Positions 1 to 8,600 of a stretch of 64,000 bases of DNA are shown here, piece after piece. The DNA is from Candidatus Margulisiibacteriota bacterium (GTDB taxonomy: Bacteria; Margulisbacteria; WOR-1; JAHJIW01). Below the pieces are notes generated by a model. It was not told the origin of the DNA and did no database searches. It worked only from the letters and a program-made list of their open reading frames with translations. The DNA lies in NCBI GenBank assembly GCA_018823125.1, contig JAHJIW010000001.1, forward strand, positions 1-64,000, given 5' to 3'. Position 1 is the first letter of the stretch; each line of letters starts with the position of its first letter. The translations under genes were made by a program, and so were the position numbers.

Positions 1-31
1 TAAAGCCTCCTCATCGCTGTTTGCACCTAAT

Positions 32-59
32 CTTGTTCTTATTTTAGCAAAGTTATAAT
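32..59 (+). promoter_or_regulatory. possible promoter of the 153 gene
   Basis: A TATAAT box lies at 54-59 with a weak CTTGTT -35-like hexamer at 32-37, 16 bp away. It would give a leader of about 85 nt before the SD AAGGAGG at about 141. The rest of 1-152 shows nothing recognisable; the upstream gene is outside the window. Confidence 0.35.
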
Positions 60-152
60 ATTGGCGTGTAACATGTGTTTAATACGTTAACTTGGGGAGG
101 TGATAGTTAGACGTAATCTTTTTCGGTGTTAAGAGATTAAAAGGAGGAACAA

Positions 153-812
153 ATGAAAGTATTATTAACAGTATTTTTAAGTTTAATGTTATTGGCTTCT
201 GTTGCATCTGCTGAATTGTTAGTTACCGCACTACCTTTAGGCCAAGGAAGTCTTGGGGTTTTAGGTGCTGGGATACAAGATTCTAATTGGGCGGCAAATA
301 ACAGTGGATGGACTTTAACTACCATTGGAGGATACGTAGGTTATGGAGTATTAGATCAGCTTGACCTTTTAGTTACTCTAGGTTCTGCTAATGCCGGTGG
401 CCTGCCAGCTGGTATTTCTGCGAGTGGTACAGCATATGGTGCGTTATTAAAATATACTGTAGTACAAGAAGGAAAAGATTTTCCAGTTTCAGTAGCCGTT
501 GGTGCTGGTTATAAGTTTTTAGCGATGACTTTTGCTGGAACTTCCGCAAATGGAAACCAGGCTGTAGTAGCACTTGGACTCAGTAAGATTTTTGCGCCTT
601 TTGTTCCATATCTTGGAGCCACCTATCGTGGTACTGCATATAATAATGCAGCTTCATCTACTCAATTTGACATAACTGCAGGAAGTGCAATTGCCTGGTC
701 TCAACAAGGAGCAGTTTATGTAGAATACACTTCTCAATCCATCACTCCAAATGGTGGAACTGGATATACCAGTGGCCAAATTGCAGCAGGAGTTGGATAT
801 AAGATAATGTAA
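153..812 (+). CDS. small secreted outer-membrane beta-barrel-like protein
   Basis: Unrecognised exported protein of 219 aa. Residues 1-20 form a clear Sec signal peptide ending ASA. The remainder is Gly/Ala/Ser/Thr-rich with alternating hydrophobic and polar residues and aromatic strand ends, and it closes with a short strand ending in YKIM. This resembles an 8-10-stranded outer-membrane barrel of the opacity-porin type. A strong SD (AAGGAGG) supports the ATG. It is monocistronic: a strong terminator follows immediately. The family is not identified; the barrel call rests on pattern alone. Confidence 0.75.
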   Translation: MKVLLTVFLSLMLLASVASAELLVTALPLGQGSLGVLGAGIQDSNWAANNSGWTLTTIGGYVGYGVLDQLDLLVTLGSANAGGLPAGISASGTAYGALLKYTVVQEGKDFPVSVAVGAGYKFLAMTFAGTSANGNQAVVALGLSKIFAPFVPYLGATYRGTAYNNAASSTQFDITAGSAIAWSQQGAVYVEYTSQSITPNGGTGYTSGQIAAGVGYKIM

Positions 813-840
813 TTTTCCGTTTCTGTAGCTAGATTCAGGG

Positions 841-876
841 GAGCCCTCAAAAAATTTTTGAGGGCTCTTCTTTTTT
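841..876 (+). terminator. rho-independent terminator
   Basis: A near-perfect hairpin with arms GAGCCCTCAAAAA and TTTTTGAGGGCTC (841-868) is followed by a T-rich tract to 876. It ends the 153-812 transcript. Confidence 0.9.
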
Positions 877-902
877 ATATTAAAAATAATTTAATAATTT
901 CC

Positions 903-931
903 GTGACATATTTAATATACTGATTTATAAT
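903..931 (+). promoter_or_regulatory. sigma70-type promoter of pdaD
   Basis: GTGACA (903-908), a 17-bp spacer and TATAAT (926-931). The spacing is ideal and only one -35 base differs from consensus. It lies 44 bp upstream of the decarboxylase start. Confidence 0.7.
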
Positions 932-974
932 AAATTTGAAAATTAAAATTAAAAGTAGAAGGAAGTTAAAATAG

Positions 975-1571
975 ATGTTAGAAAGTTTGGTTCCCAAGAG
1001 AGTATTTTTAACCAAAGGAGTAGGGCGGCATAAAGAAAAGTTAGTTTCTTTTGAGATGGCGCTCCGTGACGCAGGTATCCAGGCCTTAAATTATGTTCAG
1101 GTCAGTTCAATTTTCCCTCCGGGTGCAAAGTTAATTTCAAAGGAAGAAGGACAAAAACTTCTTAAGCCAGGTGAGATTGCTTTTATTGTTATGAGCCGTA
1201 ATGACACCGATGAACCCCACCGTTTGATTTCGGCTTCAGTTGGGCTGGCGCTTCCGGCAGATAAAGATACTTACGGATATTTAAGCGAACATCATGCGCA
1301 TGGTTTAACCGATGAAGAATGTGGTGATTACGCCGAAGATATTGCAGCTCAAATGCTGGCCACAACTTTAGGCGTTTCGTTTGATGAGGATACCAGTTGG
1401 GACGAACGTCAGGAATTTTGGAAACTCTCCGATGAAATTGTTAAAACCAAAAATATTACCCAAAGCGCTATTGGCCAGCGTAATATGTGGACCACGGTAA
1501 TTTCCGCTGGCGTTTTAGTTTTAGATCACGAAATTACCAAGAATGACAATAATAGTATCGGCAACAAATAA
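975..1571 (+). CDS. pdaD: pyruvoyl-dependent arginine decarboxylase
   Basis: Converts arginine to agmatine plus CO2, the first step of an agmatine route to polyamines. At 198 aa it is slightly longer than the archaeal enzymes (about 165 aa). The self-cleavage region reads VQVSSIFPPGAK (about residues 41-52). In this family the chain breaks at the Ser-Ser bond and the second Ser becomes the pyruvoyl group. The conserved acidic segment DEECGDYAEDIA follows at about residue 114. It has its own promoter, and tRNA-Glu starts 7 bp after the stop. No agmatinase or agmatine deiminase gene is in the window. SD is AAGGAAG. Confidence 0.9.
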   Translation: MLESLVPKRVFLTKGVGRHKEKLVSFEMALRDAGIQALNYVQVSSIFPPGAKLISKEEGQKLLKPGEIAFIVMSRNDTDEPHRLISASVGLALPADKDTYGYLSEHHAHGLTDEECGDYAEDIAAQMLATTLGVSFDEDTSWDERQEFWKLSDEIVKTKNITQSAIGQRNMWTTVISAGVLVLDHEITKNDNNSIGNK

Positions 1572-1577
1572 CCTCAC

Positions 1578-1648
1578 GGCCCCATCGTCTAACGGTTAGG
1601 ACACGACCCTCTCAAGGTTGAAATAGGGGTTCGATTCCCCTTGGGGCT
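1578..1648 (+). tRNA. tRNA-Glu (CUC)
   Basis: Cloverleaf read by eye: acceptor GGCCCCA pairs with TGGGGCT (first pair G-U), anticodon loop CTCTCAA gives CUC, and the T-arm is GGGGTTCGATTCCCC. CCA is not encoded. The 3' end GATTCCCCTTGGGG (1633-1646) recurs at 1901-1914 and partly at 2211-2223. Confidence 0.93.
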
Positions 1649-1900
1649 AATATATTTCAAAGTAGTTTGCCACGCAAAACGCTTCTCGCAAATTTCGGTA
1701 TCCCTAAGGAACCCTCCGAAATTTGCTCGTCAAAATCCCCACCGAGGTTTTTCGCTCTTCTCGCGACTTTCGTTTTGCTTCGCATTATTCTATTAGTTAA
1801 GGTATAAACAAAAGATTGCTCGCTCATGAATGTTTGATTAGGCAAACCACTTGAAAAACGACAAGACATCTTAAAGAGCAGGCTGATGTCTGAGAAGTGA
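1649..1900. repeat. palindromic repeat element A after tRNA-Glu
   Basis: A 252-bp stretch between the tRNA 3' end and a second copy of that end. It has imperfect terminal inverted repeats (1661-1671 with 1841-1851, 10 of 11 matching) and a perfect internal 11-bp hairpin, GCAAATTTCGG (1688-1698) with CCGAAATTTGC (1716-1726). Its segment 1758-1823, read on the minus strand, is roughly 80% identical by eye to 49709-49773, which lies after tRNA-Lys. A 70-codon open frame on the minus strand (1657-1869) spans the palindrome and has no SD; I do not regard it as a gene. Confidence 0.7.
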
Positions 1901-1914
1901 GATTCCCCTTGGGG
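1901..1914 (+). repeat. copy of the tRNA-Glu 3' end (att-like)
   Basis: GATTCCCCTTGGGG repeats the T-arm/acceptor end of tRNA-Glu exactly. The following bases also match except for one substitution (TAAT in both). It bounds element A. A third, shorter match at 2211-2223 lies beyond the next gene; because its core CCCCTTGGGG is palindromic, that copy is less secure. Confidence 0.6.
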
Positions 1915-1941
1915 GTAATTTAGAGATTCGAAATTCGAGAA

Positions 1942-2154
1942 TTATATTTTTTCTTCGGTTTCTGTTATTTCAATTGTAATATCTTTATGTATTTTAGAAT
2001 TCCGACCAAAAATATTTAACTCTCCACTTTGTATTTTTTCTAAGCAATTTTGACAAAGCATTTCATTTCTACGCGATTTACCATCTTTAGACTGTAATTC
2101 ACATAACTTTACTTCTTTATTTTCCTTGCCACAATTAAAACATTTGTTACCCAT
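1942..2154 (-). CDS. small zinc-ribbon protein
   Basis: Unrecognised 70-aa protein. It carries a CFNCGK pair near the N-terminus and a CQNC pair around residue 35, which together could bind one zinc, followed by a charged tail. A start at ATG 2154 is preferred over the in-frame GTG at 2163 because GGGAGG lies 8 nt upstream of the ATG and overlaps the GTG. A TATACT box sits at 2189-2194. The gene lies between tRNA-Glu tail repeats in AT-rich DNA and may be acquired. Confidence 0.6.
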   Translation of the reverse strand: MGNKCFNCGKENKEVKLCELQSKDGKSRRNEMLCQNCLEKIQSGELNIFGRNSKIHKDITIEITETEEKI

Positions 2155-2258
2155 ACAAAACACCTCCCGATATTTGCTTTTCCTAAATAGTATACGCCAA
2201 CTTCATGACAATTCCCCTTGGGGATAGTCAATGGAATATTTTCGAACAATATTGAAAT

Positions 2259-2471
2259 CTAGAAAATATTAAATACTGCAAGTAGTTGTCCAATAACACC
2301 AATAATTATTAGAAAATTAGCAAAATAACCTATATATTTGCGAAAATCGTATACCCATTCAGGTTTTCCTGCTAATACTACTGCTCCTTCGTATGGGGGG
2401 ATAAAAATTGCATTAATCAAAACGCCAATGGATAAAATAATAATACTCCATGCTTGCCAAATGCTTATTAT
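2259..2471 (-). CDS. small two-TM membrane protein with an apparent ATA start
   Basis: An open frame of 70 codons encodes two hydrophobic helices (about residues 7-25 and 47-68) separated by a polar loop containing PPYEGA and GKPEWVYDFRKY. No ATG, GTG or TTG is available: an in-frame TGA lies two codons before the first ATA. A strong SD, GGAGG, sits 6 nt upstream of ATA 2471 and a TATAAT box at 2493-2498. The leader closely matches that of the next gene upstream on this strand, where GGAGGTGAAAT precedes ATG. ATA, a second ATA, or ATT three codons on could initiate. Function unknown. Confidence 0.6.
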   Translation of the reverse strand: MISIWQAWSIIILSIGVLINAIFIPPYEGAVVLAGKPEWVYDFRKYIGYFANFLIIIGVIGQLLAVFNIF

Positions 2472-2492
2472 GTTTCACCTCCTTTTCCTTAG

Positions 2493-2498
2493 ATTATA
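2493..2498 (-). promoter_or_regulatory. -10 box of the ATA-start gene
   Basis: TATAAT on the minus strand followed by CTAAGG and the SD. The same order, TATAATCTAA then GGAGGTGAAA, occurs at 2915-2920, so the two leaders look like copies of one cassette. Confidence 0.5.
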
Positions 2499-2547
2499 CG
2501 TCGCAGTATTTAAAAATATTATTAAATTGGAAATTTGGTCAGACAAG

Positions 2548-2895
2548 CTAAATTCCAGGAATATTATATTTACGTCTTGCATTCTCAATTATTTCGTATA
2601 GAGTTCTTAACTCTGCTTTCGAAATCGTTTTCTTCCCGCTCAAGTACTTTATTTCATAAGAATCTTTGTTTGTCGTTAGTCTAATACTGCATATTTTTTC
2701 TTCTTGTTGGATGTTTTCAGCTCTGTCTTTTCCAATAATAGTATCTATTGATCTGGTTTTTAAAAGTTCATCATTTGATTCTGTAGATGGATTAATTATG
2801 TGCTCGTAATCCCCCCAAACTCTTGTCCCGTCATTAAAAATAATTCTAAGTACGTGTCCTTCATTTAGTAGTGTATATGCTTCTTTAATTGCCAT
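2548..2895 (-). CDS. hypothetical cytoplasmic protein, 115 aa
   Basis: Not recognised. It is soluble, with mixed alpha/beta character, no signal peptide and no Cys pairs. Its N-terminus (IKEAYTLLNEGHVLRIIFNDG) suggests a small beta-sheet domain, and it ends in a charged helix. A strong SD GGAGGTGA precedes ATG 2895, and TATAAT lies at 2915-2920. It diverges from the sigma-28-type promoter at 2944-2971, leaving only 87 bp between the start codons. Its leader resembles that of the small membrane gene downstream. Confidence 0.65.
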   Translation of the reverse strand: MAIKEAYTLLNEGHVLRIIFNDGTRVWGDYEHIINPSTESNDELLKTRSIDTIIGKDRAENIQQEEKICSIRLTTNKDSYEIKYLSGKKTISKAELRTLYEIIENARRKYNIPGI

Positions 2896-2914
2896 ATTTC
2901 ACCTCCAATTTTAG

Positions 2915-2920
2915 ATTATA
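2915..2920 (-). promoter_or_regulatory. -10 box of the 2548-2895 gene
   Basis: TATAAT on the minus strand, 19 nt before the ATG, with the SD GGAGGTGA between. A TTTTGG hexamer 16 bp upstream is a weak -35. Confidence 0.5.
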
Positions 2921-2943
2921 CACCTTTCAGCCCCTCCCAAAAC

Positions 2944-2971
2944 TGAAATTTCCCACCCGTTTTGCCGATAA
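2944..2971 (+). promoter_or_regulatory. sigma-28-type promoter
   Basis: TGAAA (2944-2948), exactly 15 bp, then GCCGATAA (2964-2971), which matches the FliA/SigD -10 consensus. The next start codon is 11 nt downstream, so the mRNA would have a leader of only a few nt. Three similar sites occur at 52437, 53307 and 62541. Confidence 0.75.
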
Positions 2972-2982
2972 TTATATAGAAG

Positions 2983-3681
2983 ATGTTTACTATCAAAGGA
3001 AAAACTGCATATAAACGAACTTTTGTGGCATTTGATGCTACTTCGCGCCGCAGGTGTGCACCCTTGATACGGGAAGCCGTTTTTCGATCCCGCGATCTTA
3101 CGGTTCGGGCGCAAAAGAAAATTGATTTAGAGTTTCCGATTGAGCTTACGCCGATTTTGCGAGAGTTCCCGGGGCTAATAACCAATGGTTCACGCGGTAA
3201 GCCGCTTTGGATGTTTCGTTTGCGTGAAGAGCTTCTTTTTGTGTCACCGCCGCAGTTTCATGGAAGCGTGAGTAGACTATTGGCTAGCGTTGTTCCGGGG
3301 GTAACTTGGGTGGATATTAGTAAAATGAGAAGCAATATTAACTATATCGAGGCCATAGATGAAGTATCTGTTTGCCATTATCCAATTGATAATCGTGACC
3401 TTACTTTATGGCAAGCGACCGATCTGATTTCGACGACCCGTGGACGTCAACCGCTATCGTTAACCGTAAAATTTTGTGGTCGACAGATTACCGGGGAGCT
3501 TGATTTTTGGGATGGAGCAAATAAGCATAAAGCATTACTGGGTTTATGCGGTAACAGTGCGCATATTCCTTTGCCAATTAAACCTGAAAATTTTCATCAG
3601 ATGAGGTTTGCTTCACGTGGCGACATCTTTGATAACTTTTATGTTTTAAATCCAGATTTATTGAGGCAGATTAGCCCTTAA
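2983..3681 (+). CDS. unknown protein behind a sigma-28-type promoter
   Basis: Unrecognised 232-aa protein, Arg-rich in its first 45 residues and without a signal peptide or membrane segment. It shows alternating beta/alpha character and several Trp, His and Cys residues (TLWQATDLI, CGRQITGELDFWDG). There is no clear SD, and the ATG lies 11 nt after the GCCGATAA box, consistent with a nearly leaderless message. It converges on the V-ATPase operon; its stop abuts the last base of subunit D (3681/3682). The sigma-28-type promoter links it to the orphan genes at 52585, 53391 and 62623. Confidence 0.7.
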   Translation: MFTIKGKTAYKRTFVAFDATSRRRCAPLIREAVFRSRDLTVRAQKKIDLEFPIELTPILREFPGLITNGSRGKPLWMFRLREELLFVSPPQFHGSVSRLLASVVPGVTWVDISKMRSNINYIEAIDEVSVCHYPIDNRDLTLWQATDLISTTRGRQPLSLTVKFCGRQITGELDFWDGANKHKALLGLCGNSAHIPLPIKPENFHQMRFASRGDIFDNFYVLNPDLLRQISP

Positions 3682-4311
3682 CTACTTCTTCGCTCTTACA
3701 ATATCCTTAATTTTCATCAATGTTACCAGGGTGCTGCGTTCGTGTTCAGCTAATTTCATGCGGATATATTTTGAGGTTGATTCCAGTTCGGGGATTAAAA
3801 TATATTCGAGGGCGTTTACTCTTCTTTTTATTTCAATAATCGCCAGCGCGATTTTCTCAATGGCGTGACCGATGTTGGCAATCTTAATAAATTGGGGCAG
3901 GAATTGATAAAATTCCTGTAAAGCCAAATATAATTCTGCCGGAACGTCGGTATCCGAAAAAGGAAAAGTAAGTTTTTCTTCGAACTTTTCTAATTCGTAA
4001 TCGGTAACTTTTACTCCCATAATGTTGATGCGGTTAGCAACCAGCAGGAGGGGGGTAATATCAAAAGTAGTTATTTTCCCTAAGACACGGGAAGGGGTGA
4101 GGGCCGAAGCGATCACTAATTTGTTAAATAGGGCGTGCATGGTTTTATCGGCTTCGTCTTTTAAGCTGTGGTAGTCTTTAATCAGCTTTAAAAAGCGCTG
4201 AATCAGGCCGTCGAGCTTATCTTTTAAGAGTTTATGGCCGCGTTTAGCCAAAGCCGTGCGCACCTTTAGCTTCATCAATTCCATGCGGGTTGGGCTGACG
4301 TTTAACTTCAT
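3682..4311 (-). CDS. ntpD: V-type ATP synthase subunit D
   Basis: Central rotor stalk subunit, equivalent to F-ATPase gamma, transmitting rotation between the A3B3 head and the membrane ring. At 209 aa it has the usual family length. The N-terminus carries the typical [11 protein letters not shown] segment and the chain is predicted almost entirely helical, with a long C-terminal coiled coil containing [14 protein letters not shown]. It is the last gene of the nine-gene operon and overlaps the end of subunit B by 4 bp. Confidence 0.95.
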   Translation of the reverse strand: MKLNVSPTRMELMKLKVRTALAKRGHKLLKDKLDGLIQRFLKLIKDYHSLKDEADKTMHALFNKLVIASALTPSRVLGKITTFDITPLLLVANRINIMGVKVTDYELEKFEEKLTFPFSDTDVPAELYLALQEFYQFLPQFIKIANIGHAIEKIALAIIEIKRRVNALEYILIPELESTSKYIRMKLAEHERSTLVTLMKIKDIVRAKK

Positions 4312-5687
4312 TTACTTTCCTTTGGCATATATTTATCGATTTCTGATTGTTTTACTCGTTTTAGTTCTTCTCTGGGTAGTTGCGCTAGCAGTTTCCAGCC
4401 TAGATCCAGGGTTTCAAAAACAGTGCGGTTATCGGACACGCCCTGGCGGATGTATTGATCTTCAAATTCGTCGGCAAATCTTAAAAATTGTTTATCGACA
4501 TCGTTTAAGGCGCCTTCGCCTAATACCACCATTAATTCTCTAACGTCGCGGCCGCGGGCATAAGCCGCAAAAAGCTGGTTAGATAAATCGGAATGGTCTT
4601 CGCGGGTCTTATGGGCCCCGATTCCTTTATCTTTAAGACGGGAAAGCGAGGGCATAACGTCCATCGGAGGATAAATTCCTTTGCGATGGAGTTCGCGGGA
4701 TAAAATTAACTGACCTTCGGTAATATATCCGGTTAAGTCGGGAATGGGGTGGGTTTTGTCGTCTTCGGGCATGGTTAAAATTGGGATGGTCGTGATCGAT
4801 CCTTTTTTGCCTTTAATTCTTCCGGCTCTTTCATACAACATTGCCAGATCGGTATATAAATATCCGGGATAACCGCGGCGTCCGGGAACTTCTTTACGGG
4901 CGGCCGAAACTTCGCGTAAACTTTCACAATAATTGGTCATGTCGGTTAAAATAACTAAAACGTGGGTATCTTTTTCAAAAGCTAAAAATTCGGCACAGGT
5001 AAGGGCTACGCGCGGGGTAGCGATACGCTCAATCGCCGGATCGGATGCTAAGTTGATAAATAAAACGGCATTTTCGATGGCGCCGGTTTCCCTGAAGCTT
5101 TCCATAAAAAATTCGGCTTCTTCAAAAGTAATTCCCATGGCGGCAAAAACTACGGCAAAAGATTCACCTTTTTTTAAAACCGTAGCCTGATGGGCGATTT
5201 GAGCGGCCAGTTGCGAGTGCGGTAGTCCCGCGCCGGAAAATATGGGCAATTTTTGTCCACGACTGAGAGTGTTTAAACCGTCAATGGAGGAAATTCCGGT
5301 TTGAATAAAATCATTCGGATAATCTCTGGCGTAGGGGTTAATCGGTTCACCGTTAATATCTAAGCTTTTTTCGGGGAGAATATCCGGAGCGCCGTCGATT
5401 GGTTTTCCTAATCCGTTAAAGACGCGGCCCATCATTTCTTTAGCGACCGGAATCTCTAAGCTTTTACCTTTAAAGCGGATTTTGGTCAGTCCGATGTCTA
5501 AACCTTCGGTTCCTTCAAAAACCTGAATCAGTGCGGTGTCGGTGGATATTTCTAAAACCTTTCCGGAGCGTAATTTTCCGCTGGGCATTTCGATTTCGAC
5601 CAGTTCGTCGTATTTGACCCCTTCTACCTGGTTGACTAAAATCAGCGGCCCGCTGATTTCGGTAACGGATCGATATTCTTTTTGCAT
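4308..5687 (-). CDS. ntpB: V-type ATP synthase subunit B
   Basis: Non-catalytic nucleotide-interface subunit of the A3B3 head, 459 aa. It has the N-terminal beta-barrel (GPLILV), a degenerate P-loop region [11 protein letters not shown] at about 151-161 without the catalytic GKT, and the conserved [10 protein letters not shown] and [10 protein letters not shown] segments. The Arg-containing arm PSLSR contributes to the interface as in the family. It starts 17 bp after the subunit A stop and overlaps subunit D. Confidence 0.97.
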   Translation of the reverse strand: MQKEYRSVTEISGPLILVNQVEGVKYDELVEIEMPSGKLRSGKVLEISTDTALIQVFEGTEGLDIGLTKIRFKGKSLEIPVAKEMMGRVFNGLGKPIDGAPDILPEKSLDINGEPINPYARDYPNDFIQTGISSIDGLNTLSRGQKLPIFSGAGLPHSQLAAQIAHQATVLKKGESFAVVFAAMGITFEEAEFFMESFRETGAIENAVLFINLASDPAIERIATPRVALTCAEFLAFEKDTHVLVILTDMTNYCESLREVSAARKEVPGRRGYPGYLYTDLAMLYERAGRIKGKKGSITTIPILTMPEDDKTHPIPDLTGYITEGQLILSRELHRKGIYPPMDVMPSLSRLKDKGIGAHKTREDHSDLSNQLFAAYARGRDVRELMVVLGEGALNDVDKQFLRFADEFEDQYIRQGVSDNRTVFETLDLGWKLLAQLPREELKRVKQSEIDKYMPKESK

Positions 5688-5704
5688 GGTTTTACCTCGT
5701 TTCT

Positions 5705-7459
5705 TTATAAACTCTTAAATTCGGATTTAATTTGTTCTTCCAGCTCTTTTATTCTGGCCTCGACTTCGTCTTCGGGAATAAATCTGGCTTTAGCAATCAG
5801 CTGTCGGCTTCGAATTTTTTCGATGGAACTTAATTCTTTGCCTTCGGAGAGCGCCTTTTTGGCCAGACTATGGAAGAATAAAATGGTTTTTAACAGCAGA
5901 TATTGTTTGGATAAAGTTGAATATTGGTCGACCGGATCGAAAGCGCTTTGGTATAAAAAGTCTTCGCGGATTGATTTAGTGGTGAGCATAATTAATTGGT
6001 CGTGCTCAGAAAGTGATTCCAGACCGACCAACCTTACGATTTCTTCCAATTCGGATTCGCGCTGTAAAAGCTGCATGGTTTCAATTCTTAAACCTTCAAA
6101 TTCGGGGGAAACCTTCTCCTTTAAATATTTTTTGATGTTGTTTAAGTACAGTGAATAACTGAGTAACCAGTTAATTGCGGGGAAGTGACGTTTGTGCGCC
6201 AGTTTATAATCGAGGCCCCAAAAAACTTTTACTACGCGCAGGGTGTTTTGTACCACTGGTTCGGATAAGTCACCGCCGGGAGGGGAGACGGATCCGATAA
6301 TTGAAAGCGAACCTTTGCGTTCTTCGCTGGCCTGGCAGAGACCAATGCCGGATCTTTCATAAAATTCAGCGAGTCGGGTACCCAGATAGGCTGGATAGCC
6401 TTCTTCACCGGGCATTTCTTCTAAGCGGCCAGACATTTCACGCAAGGCTTCGGCCCAGCGGGAGGTTGAGTCGGCCATTAACGCTACGTTATAGCCCATA
6501 TCCCGGTAATATTCGGCGATGGTAGCGCCGGTATAAACCGAAGCTTCGCGGGCCGCAATCGGCATGTTTGAGGTGTTAGCAATCATGATGGTGCGTTCCA
6601 TCAATGGCTTTCCGGATTTAGGATCCTTTAATTTTGGAAATTCTAACAGTACGTCGGTCATTTCGTTACCGCGTTCGCCGCAGCCGACAAAAACTACAAT
6701 ATCAACGTTGGCCCATTTTGCTAGCTGATGCTGAACTACAGTTTTTCCGCTACCGAAGGGTCCCGGGATACAAGCGGTACCGCCAATTCCAATCGTAAAT
6801 AAAGTGTCAATGATGCGTTGCCCGGTAATTAATGGTTCACTGACTGCAATTTTGGATTTTAGCGGTCTTCTTTTTCTGACCGGAGATTTTTGGATCATAT
6901 TAATTTTATGCAGTTGTTGAGCTCCCTGAATTTCGGCTACGGTTTCCTCGATGGTAAAATTGCCGGATTTAATATCTGTAATTTCACCCTCAACTTCTTC
7001 GGGAACCATAATTTTATGCACGATCAGGCTGGTTTCCTGAACGGTTCCTAGTATATCTCCGGTTTTAACTTTGTTTCCTTTTTGGGCGGTGGCTTTAAAT
7101 TCCCATTTTTTCTTACGATCGAGGGCGGGAACTTCAATGCCTCTGCCAATAAATGCGCCGGATTCTTTTTCGATGGCGGCTAATGGTCGTTGAATTCCGT
7201 CAAAGATAGTGCCGAGCAGTCCCGGGGCTAGTTCCACCGAGAGGGGCAGACCGGTGGTTTCAACCGGGTCCTCCGGGCCTAATCCGGAAGTTTCTTCGTA
7301 AACCTGGATGGAGGCATCTTTTCCTCTGATTTCGATAATTTCTCCGATTAGTTTTTGCTCTCCAACGCGGACTACGTCAGCCATGCGCGCTCCGGGAATA
7401 TTTTCGGCAATAATCAGCGGGCCGGAAACTTTAGTTATCTTTCCTTTTCCTTTATTCAA
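5705..7459 (-). CDS. ntpA: V-type ATP synthase subunit A (catalytic)
   Basis: Catalytic ATP-hydrolysing or synthesising subunit, 584 aa. The P-loop GPFGSGKT lies at 233-240 after the non-homologous bulge region (about 115-190) that separates V-type A from F-type beta. [11 protein letters not shown] and the SRWAEALRE segment follow. The [12 protein letters not shown] motif is typical of A subunits. The direction of catalysis and the coupling ion cannot be read from this subunit. Confidence 0.97.
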   Translation of the reverse strand: MNKGKGKITKVSGPLIIAENIPGARMADVVRVGEQKLIGEIIEIRGKDASIQVYEETSGLGPEDPVETTGLPLSVELAPGLLGTIFDGIQRPLAAIEKESGAFIGRGIEVPALDRKKKWEFKATAQKGNKVKTGDILGTVQETSLIVHKIMVPEEVEGEITDIKSGNFTIEETVAEIQGAQQLHKINMIQKSPVRKRRPLKSKIAVSEPLITGQRIIDTLFTIGIGGTACIPGPFGSGKTVVQHQLAKWANVDIVVFVGCGERGNEMTDVLLEFPKLKDPKSGKPLMERTIMIANTSNMPIAAREASVYTGATIAEYYRDMGYNVALMADSTSRWAEALREMSGRLEEMPGEEGYPAYLGTRLAEFYERSGIGLCQASEERKGSLSIIGSVSPPGGDLSEPVVQNTLRVVKVFWGLDYKLAHKRHFPAINWLLSYSLYLNNIKKYLKEKVSPEFEGLRIETMQLLQRESELEEIVRLVGLESLSEHDQLIMLTTKSIREDFLYQSAFDPVDQYSTLSKQYLLLKTILFFHSLAKKALSEGKELSSIEKIRSRQLIAKARFIPEDEVEARIKELEEQIKSEFKSL

Positions 7460-7477
7460 AATGATTCCTCCTTAATC

Positions 7478-7795
7478 CTACGTTTCAAAATTAAAGCCAA
7501 TGGCTTGCTTAATCAGGCCGGCGGTAATTTCCCGGCTTAATCCCTTGGCTCCCGCCAGGGTGGGGGTGAGGGAAAGTGTTACATTTTTATCTTTTTGTAG
7601 TCTGGCAAAAGCTTCGGGTGATTCTTTAGCCAGGGTTTCGTCTAAAAAAACAATCCCATAATCACGGCTCTTGGCTATTTTTTCGGCTACCTCGCTAAAT
7701 ACGTGGGGAACTTCAGCTTCGAAGGCTGCCAGCCCTAATATTTTTAATGGTTTTACGATCTCTTTTGATCCGATAATAGCGATTTGGTTATACAT
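7478..7795 (-). CDS. ntpG: V-type ATP synthase subunit F
   Basis: Small central-stalk subunit, 105 aa, that sits with D on the rotor. It begins MYNQIAIIGSKE and has the Rossmann-like pattern of the family, with GIVFLDETLA at about 50. It overlaps subunit C by 8 bp and lies 18 bp before A. NtpG is the Enterococcus name; AtpF is used in archaea. Confidence 0.9.
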   Translation of the reverse strand: MYNQIAIIGSKEIVKPLKILGLAAFEAEVPHVFSEVAEKIAKSRDYGIVFLDETLAKESPEAFARLQKDKNVTLSLTPTLAGAKGLSREITAGLIKQAIGFNFET

Positions 7796-8600
7796 ACATT
7801 TCTCTCACGTGTTGATTGATCTCATGCTTGGGTATTTCATTTTTTTTGCATTTAAGCACCAATACGATATTGTTGGTTTCGTAAAGTTTAGCAAAATAAA
7901 AAGCAATCAAAGGTTCTACGCCAAAGGCAATGTATTTTGCCTTTTTAATTTCTTCCATGATTTGATCTTCGAGGAGCCTTTCGACTTCAAAATTAGGGGA
8001 TTGATCGATTTTAAGTTTGGCAATTTTCAATTTGATTTGCGCGATCTTAATCAAAAGGGTGAGGTGGCTGGTTTGGGCGTATTTTAGTAATTTTTCCAGG
8101 TACCATAAGTCGGCCTGGGCATCAATTTTGGCTGAATCCGGATTTTTTTGTAACAGTTCGATTAATTCGTCGAGGTCTGAATATAATTTTTCCTGAGTTT
8201 TTAGAATGCTGTTTCTAATGTGGTTAGTTTCTTCCGGATAAACGTTGTAGAGCGCCTTTTTTGGCGGCTTGATTTTAGAGCGCTGAGCGTGAATGAATAC
8301 CTTAACGTTATGAATTAAATATTGCATGAAAAGCATTCTGAGGGTTTCGTTTTGGGGAGCCAGCTGGTTTAATAAAGCGATGGTTTTTTCAATTTCAAAA
8401 TGCATCAGCTCGTCCACCTCAAAGGCGGGCTGTAGTTTGGCCAGTGCCGGGCCGTAAATGGTTTCGTTTAAAAGCGAAAAAGCCGATTCAAAAGAAGGGG
8501 CCTCCGCCATGCGGGCAATAATTTCTTGGGGGACCAGGTGTCTTTCTAAGGCCCTGATCCTGCCGGTGGCATATGCAAATTTTGTTTTATCCTGCATCAT
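7788..8600 (-). CDS. ntpC: V-type ATP synthase subunit C
   Basis: Socket subunit (AC39/d family) joining the central stalk to the K ring, 270 aa. It is shorter than many archaeal C subunits (about 330 aa). It is helical, begins FAYATGRIRALERHLVP as expected, and ends HVREMYV. It overlaps E by 4 bp and F by 8 bp. The call relies on the N-terminal pattern and operon position. Confidence 0.88.
   Translation of the reverse strand: MMQDKTKFAYATGRIRALERHLVPQEIIARMAEAPSFESAFSLLNETIYGPALAKLQPAFEVDELMHFEIEKTIALLNQLAPQNETLRMLFMQYLIHNVKVFIHAQRSKIKPPKKALYNVYPEETNHIRNSILKTQEKLYSDLDELIELLQKNPDSAKIDAQADLWYLEKLLKYAQTSHLTLLIKIAQIKLKIAKLKIDQSPNFEVERLLEDQIMEEIKKAKYIAFGVEPLIAFYFAKLYETNNIVLVLKCKKNEIPKHEINQHVREMYV

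Noticed and set aside
1657-1869. Minus-strand open frame of 70 codons after tRNA-Glu
   Set aside because: It spans the palindromic element A, lacks an SD, and its sequence is dictated by inverted repeats. It may be annotated automatically in copies of the element.
2211-2223. Third copy of the tRNA-Glu tail
   Set aside because: Only 13 bp match and the core is palindromic, so chance is possible. It is mentioned but not used as an element boundary.
2338-2601. Plus-strand open frame of 87 codons
   Set aside because: It is antisense to the better supported ATA-start gene and to the end of the 2548-2895 gene, and has no SD.
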